A stretch of DNA of 10,063 bases from Nitrososphaeraceae archaeon (GTDB lineage: Archaea; Thermoproteota; Nitrososphaeria; Nitrososphaerales; Nitrososphaeraceae), in the NCBI GenBank assembly GCA_030038695.1, contig JASHSN010000666.1, positions 1 to 10,063 of the forward strand. The letters are read 5' to 3'. Within the stretch, counting starts at the first letter, position 1. Each line of letters starts with the position of its first letter. The notes beneath the pieces are model-generated. The model was not told where the DNA came from. It searched no databases and saw only the letters and a list, made by a program, of their open reading frames with translations. This document shows, piece by piece, positions 1 to 8,000 of the stretch. A program made the translations under genes and the position numbers.

Positions 1-1128
1 TTCATATACACCTTTGATCTTCATCAATTTAGCTGCATTAGATTCTCTCAACTTACCGAAATACAAGTCTTCATATAAATCGTATTCATCCATCAACAAA
101 GGTATATCATCGATACTGACATGTCTAGTGCCGGTTATCCGTTTAAACAATAATAATAAAATGGATTCTGGTGTTCCATATGTCAGCCAGATCTGAGGGG
201 TTAATACGTTACCTGATGATTTGCTAATTTTCTTGCCTCCTTTGTCCAAAAACAATTCGTACCTCACGTGCAACGGATGAACAAATCCAAGAACTTCATT
301 CGCCACCCAATCATTGATTCGCACAGAATCCATGATATCTTTTCCGTATGCCTCGAATCTCACGTCCATGGCATGCCATCTCGCAGCAAATTCGACTTTC
401 CACGCCAGTTTTCCTTCGCCTTTGCAAATGTTTGCTTCTCCTTTGAATCCACATCCTTCGACCGCTTGTTCGCCAATTCTGCTGCCGGAACAGATATAAA
501 CTACCTTCTTCTCATCTGGAAGATATTGTTGCGCGTTTGCAACATACAATCTCCCACAAGTCTTACAGATAGGAAAATATGGAATGGTTTCGATATATTT
601 TTGTTGGCCAACCAACTCCGATATTTTTTTGCCTAATCGTCCACTGTTTCTCAATATTGTATCGATTTGATCGACAAGCAACCCCTTGTTATATGCCTCT
701 GTGCCACTTTGAAACCGATATTTTATATTAAGTCTGTCAAGCGCATCCAACAGGAGACCACTCATATGCGCACCGTAAGATGAATGACAGCTACCTATAG
801 GATCAGGTACCCTTGATACGGGTTTAACAAGGTGTTCATTGAGCCAAGCTGGCAGACCACGAGGTACTCTTCTAAGACCATCCAGATCATCCGAATATGC
901 TAATAATTCAGCTTTATAGCCAAGGTTTCCTAGAGCTAGCGCGATTCCGTGGGCCCTGACAGCGTCACCCAGACTTCCTATATGGGGGAAGCCAGACGCT
1001 CCTAGCCCGCTTTCTACCACGACCGTTTCTAAGTTCCTGCCCAATCGTTTTTCGCGTCGTAACAAAGTGTCTGCTACTTTATCTATCCATGTTCCCTTTC
1101 CGATCTTCTGCTCTTTTTGTGTAGTCAT
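1..1128 (-). CDS. lysS: Lysyl-tRNA synthetase, class I (partial, C-terminus beyond left edge)
   Basis: Cytoplasmic enzyme that attaches lysine to tRNA-Lys with ATP. I translated 376 uninterrupted codons from the ATG at 1128 to the window edge. The class I Rossmann signature appears as PHIGS at residues 48-52 (HIGH-type) and as KISKS at 300-304 (KMSKS-type). The context around them, such as SDDLDGLR at 79-86 and the CKTC pair at 188-191, is typical of archaeal class I LysRS, which is unrelated to the class II enzyme of most bacteria and eukaryotes. Family members are usually about 500-550 residues, so the anticodon-binding helical C-terminus is missing only because the window ends. It starts 5 bases after the elp3 stop. 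An AAGGTG ribosome-site-like sequence lies at 1140-1145 inside the last elp3 codons, which suggests cotranscription and translational coupling. The family call is firm. Confidence 0.95.
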   Translation of the reverse strand, partial: MTTQKEQKIGKGTWIDKVADTLLRREKRLGRNLETVVVESGLGASGFPHIGSLGDAVRAHGIALALGNLGYKAELLAYSDDLDGLRRVPRGLPAWLNEHLVKPVSRVPDPIGSCHSSYGAHMSGLLLDALDRLNIKYRFQSGTEAYNKGLLVDQIDTILRNSGRLGKKISELVGQQKYIETIPYFPICKTCGRLYVANAQQYLPDEKKVVYICSGSRIGEQAVEGCGFKGEANICKGEGKLAWKVEFAARWHAMDVRFEAYGKDIMDSVRINDWVANEVLGFVHPLHVRYELFLDKGGKKISKSSGNVLTPQIWLTYGTPESILLLLFKRITGTRHVSIDDIPLLMDEYDLYEDLYFGKLRESNAAKLMKIKGVYE

Positions 1129-1133
1129 ATCAT

Positions 1134-2780
1134 TTATAGCACCTTTGACATATACGGACCATCGATTTGGTACCCGAGCTTCTTGTAGTATTCTCTAGTT
1201 CCTACCGCGCTTATAACAGATAATTTTGGTACTCCAAACTCCTCGCTTGTGATCCTCTCTGCTTCTTGCATCAGCCGAGCTCCATATCCCCTGTGTTGAA
1301 AGGTTCGATCTTCTATCCTGCTACCTACATTTAACATTGGTCCGTATATATGCAGCTCCCTCACGATGGCACACATATTTGTCCCTTGTTTTAGCTCCTT
1401 TCTATGAGGGTTGGATGTCTTACGTAATCGCAGAAAACCTAAAATCTTAGAATAGCCGGGGGTCTCTAAAGACAAGAATACCTCTGCTCCCTGAGCTGCA
1501 GCGTAATCTATTCTATTGAGGACAATATCATCCGTTAGTACCGACCCTTCTATGCCAATTTCTCTACATCTTATACAGTTGCATCTCAAACCTTGCTCAC
1601 GTAATTTGCGCAGTACAATCTGTCGCAAGTTTCCAAATTTTGGACCCGCTACGATATCGCTAGGCTCTATCTCCCTTTGAACTCGCATGATTCTGATCCA
1701 GGGAGGGACCTTTTTTTTAATCTCTACCAAAATGTTTACAAAATCATCCTCAGCATATGCGACATATTTTCTACTTGTGTACAGTTTGTACAGAGGCGTA
1801 TCTTTTAGAACAAGTGTAGGGTAAATCTTCAACATGTCAGGCCTAAACATAGGATTCTCAAACAGAGTGTGGAAGTCTTGTATGTCTTTTTGTGGTGACG
1901 AATTGGGCAATCCAGGCATCATATGAGCGACAATCTTAAACCCGCTGTCGCGTGCAATTTGGAACGATTTGATAACATCACCGAGATCGTGTCCGCGGTT
2001 GATAGCCTTGTAAACATCATCTTGCAATGACTGAACTCCCACTTCTACACGTGTAACCCCCAACTCAAGCATTAGATCAATATGTCGCTCTTTACAATAA
2101 TCAGGTTTTGTCTCGACGGTTAGACCTACACACCGAATATTTGCGGTTTCATTTATTTTCTTAGCTTCGTGAAGAGTTACAGATTCAACCCCTTTATCGT
2201 TATCACAATTCAAAGCATCAAAGCACGATTTCACAAATTCTCTTTGATAGTATTCAGGCATAAACGGAAAAGTACCTCCTACTATGACCAGTTCAACCTT
2301 ACCTACGTCATGGCCCAGAGAAAGGATATCAGACAATCTAGATCGAACCTGTTCATACGGATCGAATCCGACCTTTTGAGCAAGCATGGCTACCGGTTCG
2401 CGGCCAGTGTAACTTAATGGAGTATTAGATGGAATTCCGCCAGGACAGTAGATACATCTTCCGTGTGGACAAGCGTACGGTTTTGGCATTACAGCTATTA
2501 TCACCACACCAGAGGACGACTTGACAGGTTTGATCATCAGAAGTTTTCTACAAGAATTTAAAGTATCAAGATATCTTAAGATATCCCGGTTTCTTGGTAA
2601 CGTGGAAAGGCAGTATTTGGCTGATGCATCTCTCACAATCTTTGTTATATCCTTGCGAGAGAGATGGCCCCTCGATTGAATTTGTGAGGCTACATACTTG
2701 CATGCAGAAACATATTCAGTCTCGTGCGGAGAAAGGTCCCTCAATAGCGTGAATCTAAGAATCAGAATACATATTAACAT
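1134..2780 (-). CDS. elp3: Archaeal Elp3: radical SAM/GNAT tRNA wobble-uridine modification enzyme
   Basis: Elp3 installs the carboxymethyl-type modification at carbon 5 of uridine 34 in tRNA, using acetyl-CoA and radical SAM chemistry; archaea have it without the other Elongator subunits. The 548 residues show the expected order. The N-terminal helical tRNA-binding part spans about 15-90. The iron-sulfur motif C-x4-C-x2-C is at Cys104, Cys109 and Cys112 (CPHGRCIYCPGG). The radical SAM barrel follows, with VGGTFPFMP near 168-175 and VEVGVQS near 245-251. A zinc-type cysteine cluster sits at 400, 402 and 405. A C-terminal GNAT domain has the acetyl-CoA loop HRGYGA at 496-501 and YYKKLGY at 531-537. 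The start is uncertain: the ATG at 2780 has no Shine-Dalgarno and opens with a hydrophobic run (MLICILILRF), so a start nearer the TTG at codon 13 is possible. It follows purM by 64 bases. Older annotations call it histone acetyltransferase. Confidence 0.95.
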   Translation of the reverse strand: MLICILILRFTLLRDLSPHETEYVSACKYVASQIQSRGHLSRKDITKIVRDASAKYCLSTLPRNRDILRYLDTLNSCRKLLMIKPVKSSSGVVIIAVMPKPYACPHGRCIYCPGGIPSNTPLSYTGREPVAMLAQKVGFDPYEQVRSRLSDILSLGHDVGKVELVIVGGTFPFMPEYYQREFVKSCFDALNCDNDKGVESVTLHEAKKINETANIRCVGLTVETKPDYCKERHIDLMLELGVTRVEVGVQSLQDDVYKAINRGHDLGDVIKSFQIARDSGFKIVAHMMPGLPNSSPQKDIQDFHTLFENPMFRPDMLKIYPTLVLKDTPLYKLYTSRKYVAYAEDDFVNILVEIKKKVPPWIRIMRVQREIEPSDIVAGPKFGNLRQIVLRKLREQGLRCNCIRCREIGIEGSVLTDDIVLNRIDYAAAQGAEVFLSLETPGYSKILGFLRLRKTSNPHRKELKQGTNMCAIVRELHIYGPMLNVGSRIEDRTFQHRGYGARLMQEAERITSEEFGVPKLSVISAVGTREYYKKLGYQIDGPYMSKVL

Positions 2781-2844
2781 TAGGCCGAGAAGTTGTAATA
2801 ATTCCAGTCAAAGCGGAATGTCGATAGTTCCGGAAAATAATGAA

Positions 2845-3909
2845 TTACAGGATCTTATTTTTGTCATCTAACCTGACTATTACATTCCCTTTGCCTTCAT
2901 CAACTTTACCTATTTCTATACATCTCATTCTATATTTCTCAAATGTGCGAAAAGCCGTGTCGACGGAACTGCGTGGAAGTAATAGACAAAAACCAATCCC
3001 CATATTGAATGTTCTGTACATCTCCTTTATGTCAATGCGTCCATCAGTTTGTATCTGCTTGAATATCCCGTCGACTGAAGGCAAATTGTTAAGGATGTAT
3101 CTTACTCCTTTATTTAAACGAGCCAATTTTGTGAAAGAGCCTCCAGTAATGTGCGCTAATCCATGAATCTGAAGACTCTCTCTCTGTTTGAGTATTTCGA
3201 TAATTGGTTTGACATATATCCTGGTTGGAGTTAAGAGTTCTTCTCCGATCGTACGAATCAAATATGCAGGAATATCTTCTAAAGAATACTTTGAAAGAAG
3301 GATCCGACGAGCCATAGTATATCCATTTGAATGTAATCCACTACTTTCTACTCCTATAATAACATCGCCTACAGCAATTGCTTCACCTAAGACAAGTTCC
3401 GATCTCGATGCGCTTCCAAGAACCATACCTGCAAGATCAAATGCATTCTCAGTATCAAATCCCGAAATAATATCCGGTAGGATTGCAGTCTCTCCTCCTA
3501 CGATGGGAATATTACATTCTTTTGCTCCCTTCACAAGACCCTTTACGATCTCTTGTAAAAGAATTTTATTCGCGGATTTTAGTGCTATATAATCAATAAA
3601 TGCTAGAGGTTGTGCCCCTACGCAGATGACATCATTAACGTTCATTGCAATACAATCAATACCTATTGTATCGAAACGTTTCATCATCTGAGCCACTATT
3701 ATTTTTGATCCCACGCCATCAGCATGTAGCGCAAAAACTTTGTTGCCAAGTCCGATTAAACCTGCGTAAGCGCCGAAGCCCGAAAGAACCTTGGCGGAAA
3801 ATGGAAGTAAATGAGTAGCCGAAATCATATCACCGATTTTTTTTTGCGCTTTGGATATTATTTTTATATCTATACCCAAATCCCCATAAGTCATTTTATT
3901 TTTCTTCAT
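2845..3909 (-). CDS. purM: Phosphoribosylformylglycinamidine cyclo-ligase (AIR synthetase)
   Basis: Catalyses ATP-dependent closure of the imidazole ring (FGAM to AIR), the fifth step of de novo purine synthesis, as a cytoplasmic homodimer. The 354 residues match the usual length of about 340-350. Family motifs are visible in order: DGVGSK at 64-69 (nucleotide-binding region), GIDCIAMNVNDV at 83-94, VGGETAILPD at 137-146, GLHSNGYT at 191-198, HITGGSF at 253-259 and FNMGIGF at 301-307. The ATG at 3909 is favoured because GGAGG lies 10 bases upstream (3920-3924); the second Met at codon 6 (MTYGDLG) would also fit the family's N-terminus. It is the first gene of a purM-elp3-lysS run on the minus strand. 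No other purine gene is in view, so its grouping with tRNA genes is probably just cotranscription of housekeeping functions. Confidence 0.96.
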   Translation of the reverse strand: MKKNKMTYGDLGIDIKIISKAQKKIGDMISATHLLPFSAKVLSGFGAYAGLIGLGNKVFALHADGVGSKIIVAQMMKRFDTIGIDCIAMNVNDVICVGAQPLAFIDYIALKSANKILLQEIVKGLVKGAKECNIPIVGGETAILPDIISGFDTENAFDLAGMVLGSASRSELVLGEAIAVGDVIIGVESSGLHSNGYTMARRILLSKYSLEDIPAYLIRTIGEELLTPTRIYVKPIIEILKQRESLQIHGLAHITGGSFTKLARLNKGVRYILNNLPSVDGIFKQIQTDGRIDIKEMYRTFNMGIGFCLLLPRSSVDTAFRTFEKYRMRCIEIGKVDEGKGNVIVRLDDKNKIL

Positions 3910-3919
3910 GAATGGATGT

Positions 3920-3924
3920 CCTCC
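3920..3924 (-). promoter_or_regulatory. Shine-Dalgarno site of purM
   Basis: GGAGG on the minus strand, 10 bases before the ATG at 3909, complements the archaeal 16S 3' end. The same 10-base spacing is seen between GGAG and the GTG chosen for ileS. A short inverted repeat (AGAAG / CTTCT, 5-base loop, 3925-3939) abuts it on the upstream side and could form a small hairpin next to the ribosome site. Confidence 0.7.
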
Positions 3925-4008
3925 AGAAGGAATTCTTCTAATAAATATTCAATGCTGAAAGGCCAAATGCGTGCACATATGTCGTTTTAGAAGTATTTAT
4001 TTGCAGGT

Positions 4009-4194
4009 TCAATTTAAGAAGGTTCGTAGTTGACGGAGGTTTATTCTCTGCGTACCCTCCGTTTGATGATTTTGATTGTGAGGCTCATTCATGCGCTCAA
4101 AACACCTCAGTAGCTTGATAATCGATTTTTCCTCGACCATTGACTTCATTATCCGTTCTAGTTGACCATCTGACAAGTGAGAGCCACTAAACAA
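4009..4194 (-). CDS. Doubtful small hypothetical protein (61 codons)
   Basis: I do not recognise this product. The frame opens at a TTG (4194) with no clear Shine-Dalgarno and encodes a mostly polar sequence. One likely amphipathic helix covers about residues 8-35 (around DGQLERIMKSMVEE), followed by an Asn/Gln/His-rich tail. No membrane segment or metal motif is present. An A/T-rich element around 4235-4250 (TATAAC core) could serve as a promoter, but it would place the transcript start about 18 bases before the TTG. The open frame extends upstream without a better start to a stop near 4250. In a gene-poor A/T-rich stretch a 61-codon frame can occur by chance. It is listed because the composition looks protein-like and no longer frame competes. 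Confidence 0.25.
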   Translation of the reverse strand: MFSGSHLSDGQLERIMKSMVEEKSIIKLLRCFERMNEPHNQNHQTEGTQRINLRQLRTFLN

Positions 4195-4288
4195 TAAAAT
4201 TATTAACCGTTCTGATGTAGTGATTAGATTAAAAGTTATAATATTATATTATTTGAAATATTTGATGCATTCCTCGTATAGGAGAACG

Positions 4289-4299
4289 ATATATATAAT
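4289..4299 (+). promoter_or_regulatory. Strong TATA-like box with no gene behind it
   Basis: GATATATATAA is the most TATA-like element of the 3910-4491 gap. An archaeal transcript would begin about 26 bases downstream, near 4320, on the plus strand. No plus-strand ORF longer than 22 codons follows before the T7 run at 4423-4429. The core is nearly symmetrical, so a minus-strand start near 4268 is equally possible. Confidence 0.35.
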
Positions 4300-4319
4300 T
4301 TACACCGAAGGATAACAAA

Positions 4320-4429
4320 GTCATTGACTCTTCTGCAAGTAAAGTCCCTAGTCATAGAACTAATTCCTTAAACACGATTATGGTCAAATACCTGATGTGT
4401 ATTTATGTTAGAATAACCAGAATTTTTTT
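4320..4429 (+). ncRNA. Candidate small RNA between a TATA box and a T-run
   Basis: This is inferred only from flanking signals: a TATA-like box at 4289-4299, the expected start near 4320, and a T7 run at 4423-4429 of the kind archaeal RNA polymerase terminates at. The roughly 110-base interval has no convincing reading frame (longest from ATG is 22 codons, 4380-4448) and I could not fold it into a known RNA class. It is neither a tRNA nor a clear C/D box RNA. It could equally be ordinary intergenic sequence. Confidence 0.2.
4423..4429 (+). terminator. T7 run, possible plus-strand terminator
   Basis: Seven consecutive T residues on the plus strand. Archaeal termination typically needs only such a run. 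On the minus strand this is an A-run, so it does not serve the 4492-4881 gene, whose 3' side has no clear T-run. Confidence 0.3.
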
Positions 4430-4491
4430 GCGATATCAACACCTGTAGTTAAGAGATGAGTAGACTAGCTCTTAGAACCGATCTATTCTAC

Positions 4492-4881
4492 TTACAAATC
4501 ATCATCCATTGTCTCTAGACACTGGAGAACAAGCTCTCGGCTTCTTTTCATTATCCATTTTGGAAATTCATCCGTGGAAAACACACACTGTTGTTGAAAG
4601 CTGAGCGGGATAAACCCACCTTGTGTATAAACTTGTACTAGAACATACTTCTCGCTGACAAGTGTGGCTATTTCCTCTTCAGTGGCACACTCCGACTCTT
4701 CGAGTGTTTTCCTATACAAGATTAGAGGTTTAGCTAATCTAGTTGCAATGATGGAGGCCTTCTTGAGCTTCTCTGTGAATCTCTCGATCACCCAATCGTC
4801 AAGTGTTACTTGTCTTTCATCAATGGTTACTTGCTTATTCGTCAACTCACAATATGCGCCAAAGTTTTTATTTATAAGCAT
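4492..4881 (-). CDS. Hypothetical protein, about 117-129 residues, acidic C-terminus
   Basis: I do not recognise the family. The frame looks coding: it has mixed helix and strand character and no low complexity. Residues 28-60 of the long form are probably a helix (DDWVIERFTEKLKKASIIATRLA), followed by an acidic stretch (EESECATEEE) and a beta-like segment (YVLVQVYTQGGFIPL). The protein ends in an acidic tail (ETMDDDL). Three Cys are scattered (11, 65, 99) with a fourth near the end, and they do not form a zinc motif. There is no signal peptide or membrane helix, so it is probably cytoplasmic. The ATG at 4881 has no ribosome site, and a TATA box overlaps its first codons (4864-4878). The TTG at 4845 (codon 13, then TNKQVTIDE) sits about 28 bases from that box and fits a leaderless mRNA. 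It lies 150 bases downstream of ileS on the same strand but appears to have its own promoter. Confidence 0.65.
   Translation of the reverse strand: MLINKNFGAYCELTNKQVTIDERQVTLDDWVIERFTEKLKKASIIATRLAKPLILYRKTLEESECATEEEIATLVSEKYVLVQVYTQGGFIPLSFQQQCVFSTDEFPKWIMKRSRELVLQCLETMDDDL
4864..4878 (-). promoter_or_regulatory. TATA box inside the annotated start of the 4492-4881 gene
   Basis: Minus-strand CTTATAAATAAAAAC matches the archaeal TATA consensus well. Its centre is about 26 bases from 4847, just ahead of the in-frame TTG at 4845. If used, it excludes the ATG at 4881 from the mRNA and makes the message leaderless. Confidence 0.5.
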
Positions 4882-4921
4882 ATGAGAATATTTATTGACA
4901 GGATGGTATCTTTACAATCAT

Positions 4922-4945
4922 TGTGCACACAACCGACCGACCGGT
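4922..4945. repeat. 8-base palindrome next to tandem ACCG units
   Basis: TGTGCACA (4922-4929) is a perfect palindrome, followed directly by three tandem ACCG units ending in CCGG and the arms AACCG / CGGTT (4931-4945), with a further AACCG at 4964-4968. It sits in the 150-base ileS to 4492-gene gap, about 75 bases before the predicted transcript start at 4847. It could be an operator or the weak terminator hairpin of ileS. Confidence 0.35.
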
Positions 4946-5031
4946 TTTATGTAGTTATTATCTAACCGTAGTCAGACCGAGCATATATTTCTTTATAGCA
5001 ACAATAATGCATACCTTTTAGTGAAGTGTTT

Positions 5032-8000
5032 CTATTCTACTGAGATCGCCAATTCCCTCTCATCCAGTTGGATTGTTTTGTAACTAACCTTCTCCACAGA
5101 AGTTTTGGAGAGCACAATTGATTTGACTCGCACGAGATGAAGCAGTTCCTCCTTCATTGAATATAAAGACGATATTTCTTCTTCAGACAAATCTGCTACA
5201 AAAGCAGTTGGAACTATATCCGTGGGATTGTAACCACGCTCTTTTCGAAGTTGTTGCAGATTCCTTGCGAGATCTCGCATCAAACCCCTTGTAATCAAAT
5301 CTTTATCTCGTTTTGTGCCGATAAAAACCATCAGGTTGTCTCGCTCTGACAGAGCATACCCTTCTCTTACGACATACGAAAATTCTAAATCGTCACTTGA
5401 AAGGTCTATCTGTCTGTTGTCATACGATAATGTATATTTCCCTGATGCTTCCAACGATTTTATCAACTCCACCTTATCGACTTCGTCAAGTGCTTGACTG
5501 AGCTTGACGATATCGGCCCTTACCTTGGAGCCCACATTCTTTTTTATCAAAAAAACATTGGGAACAATGGGCAGTTCAGCCTCTATTAAATCTAACATCT
5601 TGTGAAGAAATGTTGTATCCTTCATCTCAAAAATGCGGTAGCTTTCAACGTTCAGCTGAGTTTTCAGTATCTCAGCAATCCCATTTGTTCGCAACAGCTT
5701 CGTATCCGATGTGCAAATAATGGCTTCTCTTATAGGCCAACGCCTCTTTAACATAGCTTTCACACGTGCAGCGTTCGAGAGTGATATAATTTCCCTGCAT
5801 TTATCAAAGGCCTGTTCGACAATCCTATTAACATGATGATCGTCATATTTTGGCCAACATTCGAGCATCACACTTTTTCTGCTTGGGAAACATGACAAGT
5901 AAAGGTATTCCGTGATAAATGGCGTTAATGGATTCAACATTATGTCTATTCGTTCAAGACAGTGTGCTATAACTGCATAAATTGCCAATCTCAGATTTAG
6001 ACCTTCAGGATTGTCATCCCAGATAATATTTCTAGTAAAAGGAATGTACATTTGGCTCATTTGATTGATTATAAAATCTTCGATGGCCCTAGCGCCCTCG
6101 TTGAATCGACATCTTTCGAATGCCATGGAGACTTGCTCTACTAGATGCTGGAGTTTTGAAATAAGCCAGATGTCGGATAGTGACATCAATCCGTTAACTA
6201 CGACCCACTCCAGATCATGGCTTCGAAAATCAAACCCATCAAATGTGCTATTCTGTCTAAAGTATACGTGCAGGTAATACAATGTACTCATAATTTGGTA
6301 TGGCCTTGATCGCATTTCCTGTAGACTGAACTTCAGCGAATCGATAGGCGAGGACTTCCACATAAAATAAAATCGTATTAAATCAACAGGATGTTCACTA
6401 AGCAGACTGCGTCCGTCTATAACGTTACCTATGCTTTTGCTCATCTTGTTGCCTGCTTCGTCAAGAACATGTCCTTGGAAAAGGAAGGAACGGAAGGGCG
6501 CAACTGCCTTTTGATTCATTGTCACGTTCTCAATTAAAAGTGTATAGGCCCAGCCTCGTGTTTGATCTATTCCCTCGGTCATAAATACAGCAGGAATCAG
6601 CTTTTTGAACTCGTAATCGCTTAGTGAAGCGTAAGGAGCAGCTCCGCTATTATGCCAAGTATCCAAGACAAATAGTTCCCTTCGCATATTAGAACCACAA
6701 TTTTCACACTTTATTTCGATCCTATCGATCTGCGGTCTATGTAGCTCAAAATCCGGACCATCTGGTAAACAGATGGATTTCTTCAAGATTTCATCTCTTG
6801 AAAAGAGAGCATCTTTGTGTTGACATTTGATACACGACCATATAGGCAGAGGCGTCCCCCATATGCGCTCCCTCGTGATACACCATGGAACTTTTTCTTT
6901 GATAATTTCCAGAAATCTATTTTTTGGAGCTTCAAAAAAATAGTCAACTCCATTTGCAGCTTCAGTGGGCATCTCACCGAGCATATCGATAGCATAGAAG
7001 TACTCCCGTCTTGCGAGCCAAACTAGTTTGTGCTGCGAACGCCAACATTTGGGATATTGGTGCTTTATCTTCCCGATTTTCAGTAAAGCATGTGATGTCC
7101 TCAGTGCTTCGACCACTCTCAAATCCGCGTCTCTTACGAAGGTATTCGCAAAGGTTCCAGCTTCTGAGGTAAAATTTACCTTATCGTCAATAGGCACAAA
7201 AATTGGGAGATTCCTTTTAGCAGCAGTTTCAAAATCCTTCTCACCATTAGCTGGAGAGAGATGTACTATTCCACTTCCAGTAGTAATATCTACAAATTCT
7301 TCTGCGACTATAAAGTGTATAGATCCTGCTGCTGCCAGTTCCTGTAACTTAGGGATCAATCCTAATAGTGGATGGACATAATGTACTCCGTTAAGCTCCC
7401 TGCCTAAGACAGTTTTTTCCACGTGATAGTCTGTTATCCTCAACTCGCTCATCAGGGCTTGCATCCTATTTTCGCCAATTATCCATACCTCGCTTTTTAT
7501 CTTGGCGTATACATAATTTGCGTCGGGATTAACACCTATCAACTCATCGGTCACAAGTGTAAACGGCATGGTGGTCCACACGACTAAATATGCATCATCA
7601 TCGATTAATTTGACTTTATAGTATAAAGAAGGATCTTCTACATTTTCATAACCTTGATTTACTTCTGCATTGCTAAGGGAAGTCTGGCAGCCAGGACAAT
7701 ATGCGACTACTCTAAACCATTCAGTCAACATTCCCGTTTCCCATGCCTTTTTTAAATATTTCCACTCTCTCTCGATGTACTCATCGCGGTAAGTCCAATA
7801 TGCTTTCTCGTAGTTGAAAGACATGCCCAATAACTTATCTGTCGCAATCCAACTTTTGTTGTATCTATCAATCACTTTTTTACATGTCTCTACGATTTTC
7901 TCTATTCCTACTTTTCTTAAGTTTTCCATCTTATTCCCAGTTAAACCTAATTCCTTTTCAGCTTGCAACTCCACGGGCAAACCCTGTGTGTCCCAGCCGG

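Noticed and set aside
268..636. 122-codon plus-strand ORF opposite lysS
   Set aside because: Entirely antisense to the clearly coding class I LysRS frame; a shadow of its codon pattern.
2840..3592. 108- and 134-codon plus-strand ORFs opposite purM
   Set aside because: Antisense to purM motifs that are intact on the other strand; no family features of their own.
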